From the NCBI RefSeq assembly GCF_932526225.1, contig NC_064038.1, positions 5,006,741 through 5,070,740 of the forward strand: 64,000 nucleotides of DNA. The letters run 5' to 3'. Positions 44,261 through 56,200 of this stretch are shown here, piece by piece. The notes under the pieces are model-generated. The model was not told the DNA's origin, made no database searches, and saw only the letters and a program-made list of their open reading frames with translations. The position numbers and the translations under genes were made by a program. This DNA comes from Nematostella vectensis (lineage: Eukaryota; Cnidaria; Anthozoa; Actiniaria; Edwardsiidae). The number at the start of each line of letters is the position of its first letter. Position 1 is the first letter of the stretch.

Positions 44261-46046
44261 TCAGCGATGGAAGACGACACTTGCCTCAACACAGGCGATG
44301 GGCCTACCGCCCGATGAGATCACCAGTTTTCCAGTACCCCCAGCTCTTTTCTGAGAAAAAAAATCGAAAGCATAACAGGCCATAAGACCAACCACAGACA
44401 TCACCTTTCCCAACCAAGTAAGGGTAGAGGCTAAGAGGAAATTACGGATATGTTTGTTACCAATGTATTCATTATATTAATTTGGTACTTGCCCAAGGAG
44501 CGGTAAGAGAAGGCGCTTTTTAAAGGCCAAATCATAGCCTCGTTCCTATGCTAAATGCGCACGCAGCCACCATGCCTAAACACGGTATATTCCGCACTTC
44601 GTAGGGATACCTGTGGTTTTTGTTGTGCGCTGTATGCTCGTCCCTCCCCTCCCCCAACTTAGAACTGTAGCCGTATCTATTGCTATTCATGTTCGCGATA
44701 TCAATTTGACTTTATTTAAAGCGACATTGTTACTAGCCTGCTAGCTCTGATTCGAGGTTGTTCGGAAATAGTTTGTTTATAATATTGGAAATCCTGTGGC
44801 GCACGCTAAGGCCGAAAAGCGCTGTGGCGAGGGTGCCAAGAAATGTATTAAAAATCTATGAGAGCCGGCTAGCAGGCTACATAATAACAGGTGTGTGTAC
44901 AAAGGTCGTACAAACGAGAGGATCATTCAAGTCATCAAAAAATCGTATAAACGGGGGGATTATTCAACTAACTTTACCACAGCTCGTAGAAACAATGTAT
45001 TTATTAAACTCTCTCACCACAAAAGGACGCGCAAAAGCTGGGACCTGTGTCCAGAGGTTTGGAACAGGGAAAATGTGATCCCTGCCGAGAAGATTACGGT
45101 ACTGTCCTGGGGCGAGAGGACAATCGAAAGAGCTGCCTGTCAGGAACTTCTCCATCTGGGAACAATCGAGTTTACTGTAAGAACTGAAAGAATAATGCAC
45201 AACTTTTAAGGCAAAGACAACCAGTGATCTTGTAGATGAGTCCGTGTGACGTCACCGGCCACAGGAAACCCGGTGGGAATGACTAGGACTACGTGGCTAC
45301 TTGCTATGACAAGTGCAAGGGGCCTGGGAAGAGCCAAACCCGAAAACGGAAAGATTGGAAGATGGTTTCCTGTGACGTCACAAAGGCCACAGAAAACCCG
45401 CTCAGAACTGGCTGACACTTACCATGACGGGAGAGGTTTTGGGACAAGTGACTGACAGTTGATAGAAATTGCATGGTGACCAAGGAAGCCCATGTCCGCC
45501 CAGGCCCTGGGGAAACTTAGAGACAGACTAAAAGTCGCGTCCGACGGAAGCCTGTCTTTCACGTCCACGTCTAGGTACACATAGATGCCACTGTGACCGC
45601 TGAGCGGGAGGGAGTACAGCTGGCGATTGGTGTTGCGGTCCATCATGCGAAAACGCACGAGCTTTAATACTTCATCGCCTCTATCTGTGGGAGAGAAAGT
45701 GAGAAAGTTATGAAAAAAGCCAAGGCTCATGTAGAAAGAGGACGGACTTACGTTGTAAGTGGCTAGAGTTTGCTCGAGTTTTTTTTTCAACAACTTTCTT
45801 CCGCACCTATACTCTCAACTCCCCTCCCCCCCCCACAGTATAGTGTTAGCCAAGTACTTATCAATGTACTTTTAATTACACCCCTAAAAACACCCTCCCT
45901 CCCCCACATTACTATCCAAGGTCTCTCCCCTTCCCTCCCCCCCCCCCAAATCCCATGTACTTACTGAAAGAAACACAGTCAAGAGCGTACGTTGCGCCAG
46001 CTAATGACGTCATAAATAACAACACGGAGACAAGCTTCGACTGCAT
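44261..46046 (-). CDS. GM2-activator-like secreted lipid-binding protein, copy B
   Basis: Convergent paralogue of copy A. Model: complement(join(44261..44350, 45018..45183, 45423..45684, 45965..46046)), 199 aa, same four exons and phases. Exons 1, 3 and 4 have identical lengths (82, 166, 90); exon 2 is 12 bases shorter. Signal peptide MQSKLVSVLLFMTSLAGATY, then LDCVSF. Exon 2 has GHSGIYVYLDVDVKDRLPSD, exon 3 FDCPLAPGQYRNLLGRDHIF, and exon 4 VISSGGRPIACVEASVVF and a stop. All six Cys of copy A are kept. Introns are compact (280, 239 and 667 bases) against 4.7 kb for copy A's first intron. Intact frames and splice sites suggest both copies are functional. A minus-strand AATAAA lies at about 44150. 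The family call rests on pattern recognition. Confidence 0.75.
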
Positions 46047-48290
46047 TCTGGGTTAGAAGAGCATTGACAGTTTGTAAAGATGTGTGGACATGTGTCAAGA
46101 CACCCACAAGTGAAGCAAAGAAAACTTCATCACAAGCGGAAAGGATTGATTCTTTCTTTCTGTTGCCTTCAGCTTGTCAATTGCGAATAAAAGTTGTCAG
46201 TTGCGGAGCTAGAGCTACGTTGTTCTATACTTTCTTAAAAAAAGAAAAACTAAGAATGGCATATTACAAATTTGAAAAACAAGGCAAAAAGGACGAGTGA
46301 TTCTTGGTCATTTGAAAATCTCTGTTAGTCTGAAAATGATGTTATTGCTTGCTAAGGAAGTAACACGAATTTTCAAAATCGCCTTCTTTTCCATTAATTG
46401 CAACATAAAACCACTGCAACCAAGGCATAAGACAATGTAACTGTGAGGAGCTTGCGAGAAAAGGGTATCCCAGCCAAAAAAATACAATCTGGGTAAAAGC
46501 TTTTACAAGCATTTCGAGTAACTATTTTCTAAAAGTGTTGTCGGATAGGTTTTATATGAAATACAAAGTAACCAAATATCATAACGATATCCTGAAATAA
46601 ATGTATTCGCGGAATGGATCAATCCCTTTCAAAACTAAATGTTGTTTCTATTTTTTCTTTTTTATCTCACCTTATTCGTTATTTCCTCTGATGATTATGT
46701 CGGGTCGCCACGATTGTGAGCAATACACACAATACTGAGAGACTCTTGAGTGATAGAGACTTACCTAATTAATCTTGATTGGAAACCGGGATATTATTTA
46801 AGTAGCTTGACTGGTTTTCATTTTCAAAGTCTCGATAATGTCCTTGTCAACATGGAAACCAATAAAGTCTAACATGTTTATTTTGGGAAACAAATAGATT
46901 GTCTCAAATAAGATTTATACCATTTCTGTCGGTATTATAAAAATGTCTAACAAAAATCGGCAATGTTCATATTTTTTAGGTTACTTAGATTTCAGTGAGG
47001 ATACACTGTTTTTTTTATAAGAACCTTTGTTATAAGAACGTCTAAGGCTGAGATTTCATCAAATTTTAAGAACAACCCTATTATTGCTATTGATCATTGG
47101 TGTAATTCTCTTCCTAATAATTCATTGAGTATTATATTCTTATATACACTAAAATTTAAGAACACCGTTATGAACGTATTCAGCCTTAAAATGTAAAAAA
47201 ATATAAGAACGGCCCAGCCCCAACTGAAAATTTAGACGTTTTGATAAAAAAGAGTGTAATACCCTCTTGATAAAATTGGACAAAAAAGGGTATTCTCTTT
47301 CAACCACTTGTTTCTTAAAGTTTGATAAGGTTACGGATATCGGTTCGAAAGTAATAGAAATGGTGCGGATATAATTCTCGAATCTCCCTTGTACCCGGAA
47401 ATGACTTTAAACACTTGAAGAACAAACATGGCGGTAACAAATCTAGTTACCCTGTCACACTGTGTATAAAAGACGTTTTTTTCAATTTCACAAAGTTTAC
47501 TTAGAAACAGTAATCTGACAACTAACAAAACTCTAACTTTACTTCCCGGAGGAGCGATATCTTAAGCAGTATGTTGAACGAAAACTGGAATGTTAACCCT
47601 CAAATCGCAGAAATTCTTCTCTCTCCACGTCAGATAATTAGAGCGAATAAAAATCTAAATCTAAGCAACAAGAAATTATACAGCATTGAAGTACTTGTTC
47701 AAATACTTTTAATCTATATTGATTAGCAAAGCAGCGATAACTACCATAAAGTAGACCGGCTACCGTTTTTTAAATACAAGGCCGTTCACTTTATCAAATA
47801 GACCACTTTCAAATACTTGCCATTTCTATATTGAATGAGCAACCCTCCAATAAAATACTGGTAACCTAGTATATAAAGAGGGTCCAAGATTAGAAGGTGC
47901 AAGAGAATATATTCTGTCTTCTTCCAACCTTACACCAAATGTTCTTTTTATTTTTTACCTCGTTTATTTTGTTTATAATCGTGTTGTGTTGAGTAAATAA
48001 TGTCATGTAAAAATATTTTTATTTGCATTTGTGGTGTGATAAAACTTTGAGTTGGATGATTATAAGTTTAATTTTTAAAGCGGGGTCCCTGGGCCGTTTT
48101 CACATTTAAGCTCACCACCGAAATTGTGGTTACTCAGGTGAATTTTTATTCGCATTTTGGACATGATGGTGAAACTCCAAATCGAATGGGTGGCCAAAGT
48201 GGGGCCAATGAGGCCTAGCGACGGCTGAAAATAGAGCCTATTAAAATAATCCTTTTTAAGCTTGGGCATAAGGGCAGATATGCCACAGGT
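46047..48290. other. Intergenic region, no gene recognised
   Basis: Promoter side of GM2-activator-like copy B and 3' side of MRNIP. AT-rich; frames up to 78 codons without domain character. Repeated TAAGAACR motifs at about 47020-47215 (ATAAGAACCTTTGTTATAAG, TTTAAGAACA, TATAAGAACGG) suggest a degraded short repeat. Confidence 0.35.
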
Positions 48291-48306
48291 TTATTCTAAT
48301 ACCACG

Positions 48307-50205
48307 TCACACTTTCCACCAATCCTCACCCAGTTCCTCATCGATAGAAAACAGAAGATCACTGGCACTATCAGTATACATTCTATCACTAACATTTTTA
48401 ACATGGACGCCAAGGTCAGTCTTGCTTTCACATGTAAAATTATTGTCATCATAACACAATAATAATGCTGAGTCATCAGTTGACAGACATGGTTCCTCAT
48501 CACTTTCATTCTCGCTGGTTTCCTTGTTTGTCGCCGGATGTAAAAATCTGTCCCATTTCGAGCTCTTGTTGTTGCTCTCAGCTGAGCGAGATGCAACAAC
48601 TTGTTTTTTAGCCTGTGTTGCTGTTAGATTAGGAGAATTATTTCTGGCTGCAGCATGGACTGCTTCTCTTTTTAAAGGAAAAGTTTTCTCAGTTCCATAG
48701 GTCCTTGGATTGGTCCAAGAAGGTCTACCCAATACAACTTTTCTGCAAAGAGAATTTTGTTTTTCCCCTAATTGTTCTCTACAATGCTTTCTTGGGTGGA
48801 TATTTCCCTCCATGCAAATTCCTTCTGAAGCTTGCACAGATTCATTTATTGAATCTGCACGTTTGTTGTAGCTGTTTGCTTCCTTGTTTGACCAATTACC
48901 TCTTGCTTTGGATAATTTCGTTCTCTTTGCTGGACGAGCCTCAAATAGTTTTTTGTCTGTAGTGACAGCAAATCCTTGCCAGCGTATATCATCATCATTC
49001 CCATCATCTAGGGTTAGAGTTATACATCTTTTTAATGTCATTTTGTATGTTCATTCCAAAGAGAATACAGTATACCTTGGATAAGTTATTGCGCCTTTCT
49101 GAATTCCCAAACCATTAACTGAATCTCCCCTGAGGACACCCTGTTAAGACCAGTTTTGCTTATGAAAAAGGTGTCCCAATTCCATTGTTATTGCATATAA
49201 TAATGTACTTAACCTCTATTAACAATCAATAACACAGCCACATTGGTCTAAGCCAACCCTCCCATGTAACATTGACACCAATAAGTGACAAAAAATCCTA
49301 ATGATTGCTTACCCATATCAACACGTTCAACGAATCTTGACCACTTGCTTTCAGTAGATCCATGCTGACATCTCTCATCTTGCATATCATCACCAATGTC
49401 ACCCTGTTTCACGTCACCCTCAGCATCATCTTCTATGCATGCAGCTTTGAAGTCCTCTTTTGCAGCCAGACCCTCCGCGATTTCTCCTTGGATCATATTC
49501 AGTTTCTGCACATGTCTGCGGCAATCAGGGGCGGAGCCTCGAGCATGAAGCTTTTTTATTGATTGCTTTTCTCCACATATTTTACAAGCCCACTTTTTGG
49601 CTTTTTTTACCTGTAATGATACAAAATAGATAGGGTATCTAACCATATTTTTGTTATGGATAGAGAAAATTATGTAGGGTAACCAATTTTAGAGAAATAG
49701 AAAGTTAAAAAAGAATAAAGTAAGTAAGTAAAGACATCTTCATATTGCAATTTATCTTATTAGCATTTTCTTGGGAATGCATGTCATTCGAAAGACCAAA
49801 GTGAAGTCCAAACAAAAATATGGCTTTTTATTTGCAAATTTATTTGCCTATTTTTTTTTACTCAATTTTGGCAAGGAAAAAAACAAAATGGTAATCAAAC
49901 CAGTTATAAGAATTGCTACACTCGTCACTGAAACAATCTTCCTCAAGAATTGCTTCCCTTTCAATCAAGCACAAAACAAACCTGATGGACTTGAAACGTC
50001 TTACACTGATAGCATCTCAGAACCATGAATTCCTGAACCATTTTATCTAGCAAGAAACCCGTTTTAAGGTTTAAAAACAGACACGGAAAACAAATAAACA
50101 AACAAAATGGCGGGCAACATTCAAAAGTCGCGCGAAAAATGGAGACTAGTACTTATTCTCCACAAGTGAAACGTCCTGAGCCTGCGAGCATCGCAATAAC
50201 AACAT
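48307..50205 (-). CDS. MRNIP: MRNIP, MRN complex-interacting protein
   Basis: Nuclear DNA-damage-response factor that binds MRE11-RAD50-NBS1. Model: complement(join(48307..49007, 49313..49610, 50164..50205)), 346 aa against about 343 in human. Exon 2 carries the diagnostic block [17 protein letters not shown] and [12 protein letters not shown], followed by SKWSRFVE. Exon 3 is low-complexity, Ser/Asn/Lys-rich, with SSKWDRFL and an acidic end ([11 protein letters not shown]) that parallels the human acidic tail. Exons 2 and 3 are well supported by similarity and phase. Exon 1 ([14 protein letters not shown], donor GTGGAG) is tentative: the LRC start and the phase-0 junction before VKK fit, but the second Cys of the usual CxxC pair is missing. 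An AATAAA lies just after the stop at about 48290-48295. Confidence 0.8.
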
Positions 50206-50206
50206 G
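50164..50206. promoter_or_regulatory. Head-to-head MRNIP/TTC37 start region (likely bidirectional promoter)
   Basis: The TTC37 ATG (50204-50206, plus) and the proposed MRNIP ATG (50205-50203, minus) share the tetramer CATG at 50203-50206. Even if MRNIP exon 1 lies elsewhere, MRNIP exon 2 ends only about 600 bases from the TTC37 start, so the promoters must be shared or interleaved. No TATA box is visible. GCGCG and CGCGAC elements lie at about 50130. Confidence 0.5.
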
Positions 50207-53200
50207 GCGTCGAAAGAAGTGAAGACTTTGCTCAAAAAAGCTCGCGACTCCATACGAAATAAGGAATATAAAGATGCCCTAAAACACTGCAAGGTAGGGC
50301 ATACTATGGGAAAGAGGAACATGCTAAAATTGAAGTCTGCTCAGTCTTATAGACAGGAATTTTGATAAAAATAACTCAGTAATACTTAATATATCAGCTC
50401 CCTCTCTTTCCCCTCCCATTTAAATAAACACCTTAACTGTATGCTAAATCTTTGTTTATAAGAGGGAATTAGGATAGCGCATTACAGATGATGATGCTGT
50501 TTTTAACCTATCAACAATATGTTTAAGTCTGTGTAAATGATTTTTAGGCAGCCCTAAAGCTTGAGAAGAATAATTACAATGCCCTGGTTTTTGTTGGTGT
50601 TTGTGCCACCGAGCTTGGGCAGCTAGAACAGGCTCAGGCTGCGTATAAAAAAGCCAGTGATGAGGATCCAAGTCAAGTCTTAGCCTGGCAGGTATGTCAT
50701 AGCCCTGGGGGGAGGGGGTGGGGGAAGTTATTCTGTCATGTCCCTATATTTGACTACCACACCCCTCCCCTCTGCCCCCGCCCTGGGATCATGGGTCTTT
50801 GTTTTGAGCTATCTCTGTCCTGCCCTCATTTGATGCATGTTTAGCTGTTGAATTTAGAAAGATGAAAAAAAAGACAAAATGCTTATTTTAGTTTTCATTT
50901 ATCTACAAGGGGCTTGCATCTCTTTATGAAAAAAATCAAGAATTTCGACAAGATCTTGCCGGTGTATATGTCCAGCTACTACAGCTATATGAAAGGTATG
51001 AGAAGTAGATATTGATATTTTTTTTCAAAGCCCTGGCGATTACTATATCTTTGTTATGATGTTGATCAGGGCATGTGTTGGACCGACAATACAGTATGTA
51101 GATAAATTGGTTTTTCTTCTAACCCAATGTAATTGATCCTTGCTTCATTATACCGCCCTCTATCATACATATCATATGAAGCCAGCCTTTTATCAACATT
51201 TCTAAAATAATATTTTAAATAAAATGATGACCTTTTTTTCTCAGAGGTGATAAGCTGAAGTGGAAAGAAATCAGTCTTAAACTATGTGATTTGTATAACC
51301 AACAAGGTCACTTTCTTAAGGTACAGTACACTATGTCAGTATAATACCATACAATAATTTAGTACAAAGGCATATGTAGAAAGGCTACTCAGGCAGCCGT
51401 AAAACACCTCATGTCTGACCACAGAACACAGGATTTTAATTTTTGTTTTTGTGGAGGGGGAAAACTTGGAGAACCTCAGAGAAAAACCCTGAGAGAAAAG
51501 GTGGGTAGAACCAATGAACTCAGTTTACTTCAGAACTAGGAATTAAACTAGAAGCAGTTGAAAAAGGCACAGGCAACTCCTCTGTATCTGTGATGAAGAC
51601 ACACATCTTGGCATGCACAACCAGTGATTTATATGCTACAGTACTCTAAAATAGATGCTTTATAGTACAGTAAGATTACACGAAATTGAATAAACTCTGC
51701 AGCTTCTAAATCACTAAGTACAGGTTCTAGTACTGTGCCCCTACAAATGAAACAATATCTGATTTCAAAGGGTGCTGATATACTGGAGGAGCTTATCAAG
51801 TCTTCTGAGGATGAAGCAGAGCAGTACACCTGGTGGAGCCAGATTGCTGAGATGCTAACAGAGGAGGTAAACATACTCTACTATTCCAGATTTGCTGAAA
51901 TGCTAACAAATTAGGTACTAGGGACATATTTTTCAAATAAGGCACAAGAAAGATTACTGTGTTGTGAGCTAGTGATAAATGAATAAGAATCTTTAGAGTA
52001 AAAAGTCAATTTTGTCAATATTTGTTGTTTACTTCTTTAGCTTCAGGCAACTGATCTTACAGAGATAAAACTCAAGGTAAAATATAATTATACTTTTTTT
52101 GAATACTTGTTTTATATGTTAGCTACTGACAGGCATTTACTAGTGTTTATTATTTTATTCGGACGTGCCATCCGCACCAGCACTGGTGCAACCAATACAA
52201 GACATGGTGGCTGCCATGACCTGGTGCATTGCATGAAAAACAGGAAGTGCAGCAAATGCCTTACATTTTGTTAAAATGTTATTGTAAAAAAATGGTGCTG
52301 CTTGGTGGTTGGTGGACAGCGAAGGATGTTGTTCACTGACTTTGGACATGTAGGGACATGTGCGGACATGTAGGGACATGTGCGGACATGTAGGGACATG
52401 TGCGGCCATGTAGGGACATGTGCGGACATGTAGGGACATGTGCAGACATGTAGTGACATGTGCGGACATGTGCGGACATGTAGGGACATGTGCGGACATG
52501 TAGGGACATGTGCGGACATGTAGGGACATGTGCAGACATGTAGGGACATGTGCGGACATGTAGGGACATGTGCAGGGGCTGTGTTTGAGGTAAATTTGTC
52601 AAACAAGTCATTACTCTGATGCGCTCTTTGCCACAATTGTTCCTTACAGCTAGACAGAGCCTATCAGCACCTGACCCAGGAAGAGTGGCCATACAGAACC
52701 CAGGAAGACCTCGCCAAACACTATATCTCCTACATCCAGTTTCTTCTAAAAATTCAGGTTATTAAAGTAGACATGGAACACTCATTTCATTTTCAGTTAT
52801 TTTGATATTTTTCTGCTGTTTTCATGTATTATTCAGCAAACATTGAGAAACAACAAGTCCCCTAAGGGTTATTGAGGATTTCACTTTTAGGCAACTGAAA
52901 GCTCTAGAGACCGCTCACTGTACATTGAAATATCATTTGCAATGCCCAAAGTTCCACCATTTGAACCACAATACCTCCTGCTTAGAGTTTTAATGGGATG
53001 GAGTTTTAATTTTAAGTGTTAATGAAGACAGTATCTGGGTACATCTTCAGTAACAACGTTTACACACCATCTCATGCTCATGATAGTGCATGGAGCAGCC
53101 TGTATCTACACACTGATGAGTAAAGTTAGTTACCTAAGAAGTGCGTAATTTAAATGTTTATTTGCAATTGTACAAATTATAATTTTTCCTGTTCCTTCAT

Positions 53201-56200
53201 GTCACATCTGCTTTTACATATTCAAATGGGATAATGACATCAAAGGATAGAGAGGGTATGTGAATACACATTTTTACAGTTGTCTAGTACACAATACTTC
53301 TGTTAGATTGACAGCAACTCTGAGGTTTGTGAGGAGACGAGACAGAGAGTCCTCTATCAGTGCCAGGCGATGGCCAAGGCATGCCCTGGGTCAGCCTTCC
53401 CCCTTGAGACCCTTGGGAAGTTATGGCTGGAAGATGATGATGCAGGTAGGGAAAAATTACCTGAGTAGGGTATGGCTTAGAGTTACATAGTTAAGGTTAC
53501 GGGGTGCCTTGAAGTGAAAAAAATCGAAAAAAATATTTTTGCATCTTTAAATTCCCTACTACATTACCTTTATTATAGCAAAGAAAAATGTTTGGATTTT
53601 TATTATCTTCTCGATATAATAAGAAAAAACGAATTTTGCTTGAAGACTTTTGTGTAAGCATCAAGGTGTTTTAATCCTTTAATCCTCTTATCACTTACTG
53701 AAACACTACATCCTGGACCTTCGGCTATAGTTAATTAGCATACTGTTATTACCTGTAAATCGTGACTTCAAAAATTTCAAATTTAGTTCCTTCGTCTTGC
53801 GGAAAATCTTTTTAGTCTTCCAAAATATATAACCGATACTTAAACAAAAAAGACGGAAGTCTGCATGGGGTCGTCTCAAGCGTAAAACGAGGGTGAAGAC
53901 TTCTAAATGAAAGATCTTGGTAAAAGCGAAAAGGACAATCTTCTTGTTGGCTTCTCGTATTAGTTTGTCCCTAAAACCCGCTTCAAGGTTATCAGCAAAG
54001 AATGCCTCATCGTTTCCAAAATCAAAACATTAAGACGTAATCTTTAGTTACGACTTGTCTAGTACATGTCACAAAATCGTGAAAAACCTGCCCTATTTGC
54101 TACCGGTCTCAGCGGCGCTTTCCTGGTTTCACATGAGCGCGGCTTTTTCTTGTCTTCCCCATATGTGCAGGAATTCTTGCTTGTCACTTGTTTTTCTCAT
54201 GGCAAAATTCGAAACTCCCCGTAATGACCCGGTTTTGGCCTTTTATTGGTCGGTCTGTTTATCTAGAGCTGATAATATGATCACCTCGTTGACAGATAAC
54301 CCAAGTAGGTGTCGCACTCTCCAAAAACTTTCAACCGAGATTTTCTCGGCCTCGAATTCCCATGCATTTCTAAATTTCAAAACCCTAATGTGCGTCAAGT
54401 ATAAGAGTTATGGCTGCAATATTTGGCAACATGCTAGGTTATTTATTCAAGAGTGATACTGTTTAAGTCTTTTGAGAGATTTTAAGCGGATCATATTTTA
54501 TGTCCTCCAGTGTCGTGTTATTTGGAAATTATTTAGTCCTCTGACTTTGACTCAAATTCGCATAGGAACAAAGAATAATATCTCAAAAGCAGAACACAGT
54601 TTGGTAGGTGTGTATGATTATCATAAGCCATAAAACGGAAAGATCTCCTGGATAGTTTAAACACATTAGGGTTTTTAAGGAATGTGATTGGCAGAAAATA
54701 AGCGCGTGATTAAAACCCGTTAAAAAATAAAGCATTTCATCAAACCTAGAAATAAAAAGGATTACCATATTTCCCATTTATTAAGCTTTACAGTGATATA
54801 TAACATGAGCATATTCGATTTAATGCGTATCAACATTTTTCCTCAACACTTTGGGTTTTTTGGCGTCCCGCGGGCTGAAAGCAACCTTAAAGTAACCTTA
54901 AAGTCAAAATGTCAAAGGGCAAATTCTGGATGGAAAATGTTATAAGAAATTTATTGGAGCTGAAATCACAGATTTACATATTTTAAATTCAACTGGCAAC
55001 AGAAAATGCCTTTTTCGTTATTAAAGCCCCTTGTTTGTTTTATAAAGGTGATGCCCCAAGTGTGTTTGAAAGACTATGTGAACTTGAACCAAGTTCAGGT
55101 GTTGGTTTGATTGGTATGGGCTGCCAACAGATGAAGAATAAAGACCTGAGCGGTGCCCTGCAAAACCTGGAAAAAGGTACAGTATGCAGTGATGGCTCAA
55201 GCTTCTATTGAAATGTCCCCTTGGTTGCCTCTATAACAAATGCTGTCACCCCATACAACTCCAGTTTGCCAGTTTCTATTGTCTTACCAGGGGCAGCTGA
55301 AGGGGAGGGGCAGGGGGGCACCAGCCCCCCCAATTTTCGAAGCGGATGTTTCTTTATATATTTTACCAACAGGTTTCAAGCGGTATATATGCATCCAACA
55401 ACAAATTTGTTGAACAGTTTAAAATCCTAGAGTTCTTATAAATAGGATTTGGAACCACCTCCCAATCTTCCCCCCTAAAACCACCAACCACCCCTCCCCC
55501 TGGAACCACTACCCACCCCTTGCTTCAACTTTTGCCCCCCCCCCCCACTTATGGGACCACTCCGCCGCCCCTGCTTACACCTCTATGTATATTGCACATT
55601 AACTTCAAATAGATAAAGCCAGTATGTAGTTCCACAGTATTTCTTAAATGACTACATAGGTACAGTACTAGGCAATGCCATGAGCTTGAAAAATAATACA
55701 AAAACTTGATTAATGTTTTTACTGTTATTGCCAAGAGCTGTATTTCCTGTAATATGGGACTACAAGGGAAACCTTTGCATTGTCAAAAGAGAGGCATATG
55801 GGGTGGTAGAAAAGGTTTTCCACTCAAAGGTTATCAAAGGGAAAAAGTGACATGGAATAATGCTTCAAGTTGGTCAAATGCAATGATGTTCAAGTAGACA
55901 AAGCTTCAAGGAAAGTGAACTGAAAGTGTTGGTATCTACTGTAACACCATAGAATTTCAGATACCCATTTAGTTATGTTTTTCTCTGAAAACAGTAAAAA
56001 AATGCCATGCAGTTACAATGATACTGTATATCCTTAATTCACATCCAGTTGAAATGTAAATATGGAAACCATTTCAGGCTTGCAGTCTTCCCCACAATGC
56101 ACTGCTGGTTGGCTTTACCTTGCCCAGACACGGCTTGGTTGCCACGACTACAGCCATGCAGAAAAGAGCTCTAAAAAAGGTAGTCTTTCCTTGAAAAGCA

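Noticed and set aside
48291-48962. Frames opposite or overlapping MRNIP exon 3
   Set aside because: Shadow frames of the MRNIP coding exon.
52155-52692. Three minus-strand [10 protein letters not shown]-type repeat frames
   Set aside because: 20-bp minisatellite in a TTC37 intron.
53105-53140. CTGATGAG near TTC37 intron 7
   Set aside because: Not followed by stem II and GAAA; no complementary stem I.
54055-54456. 133-codon frame in TTC37 intron 8
   Set aside because: No domain, no Met context or splice context, composition like surrounding non-coding sequence.
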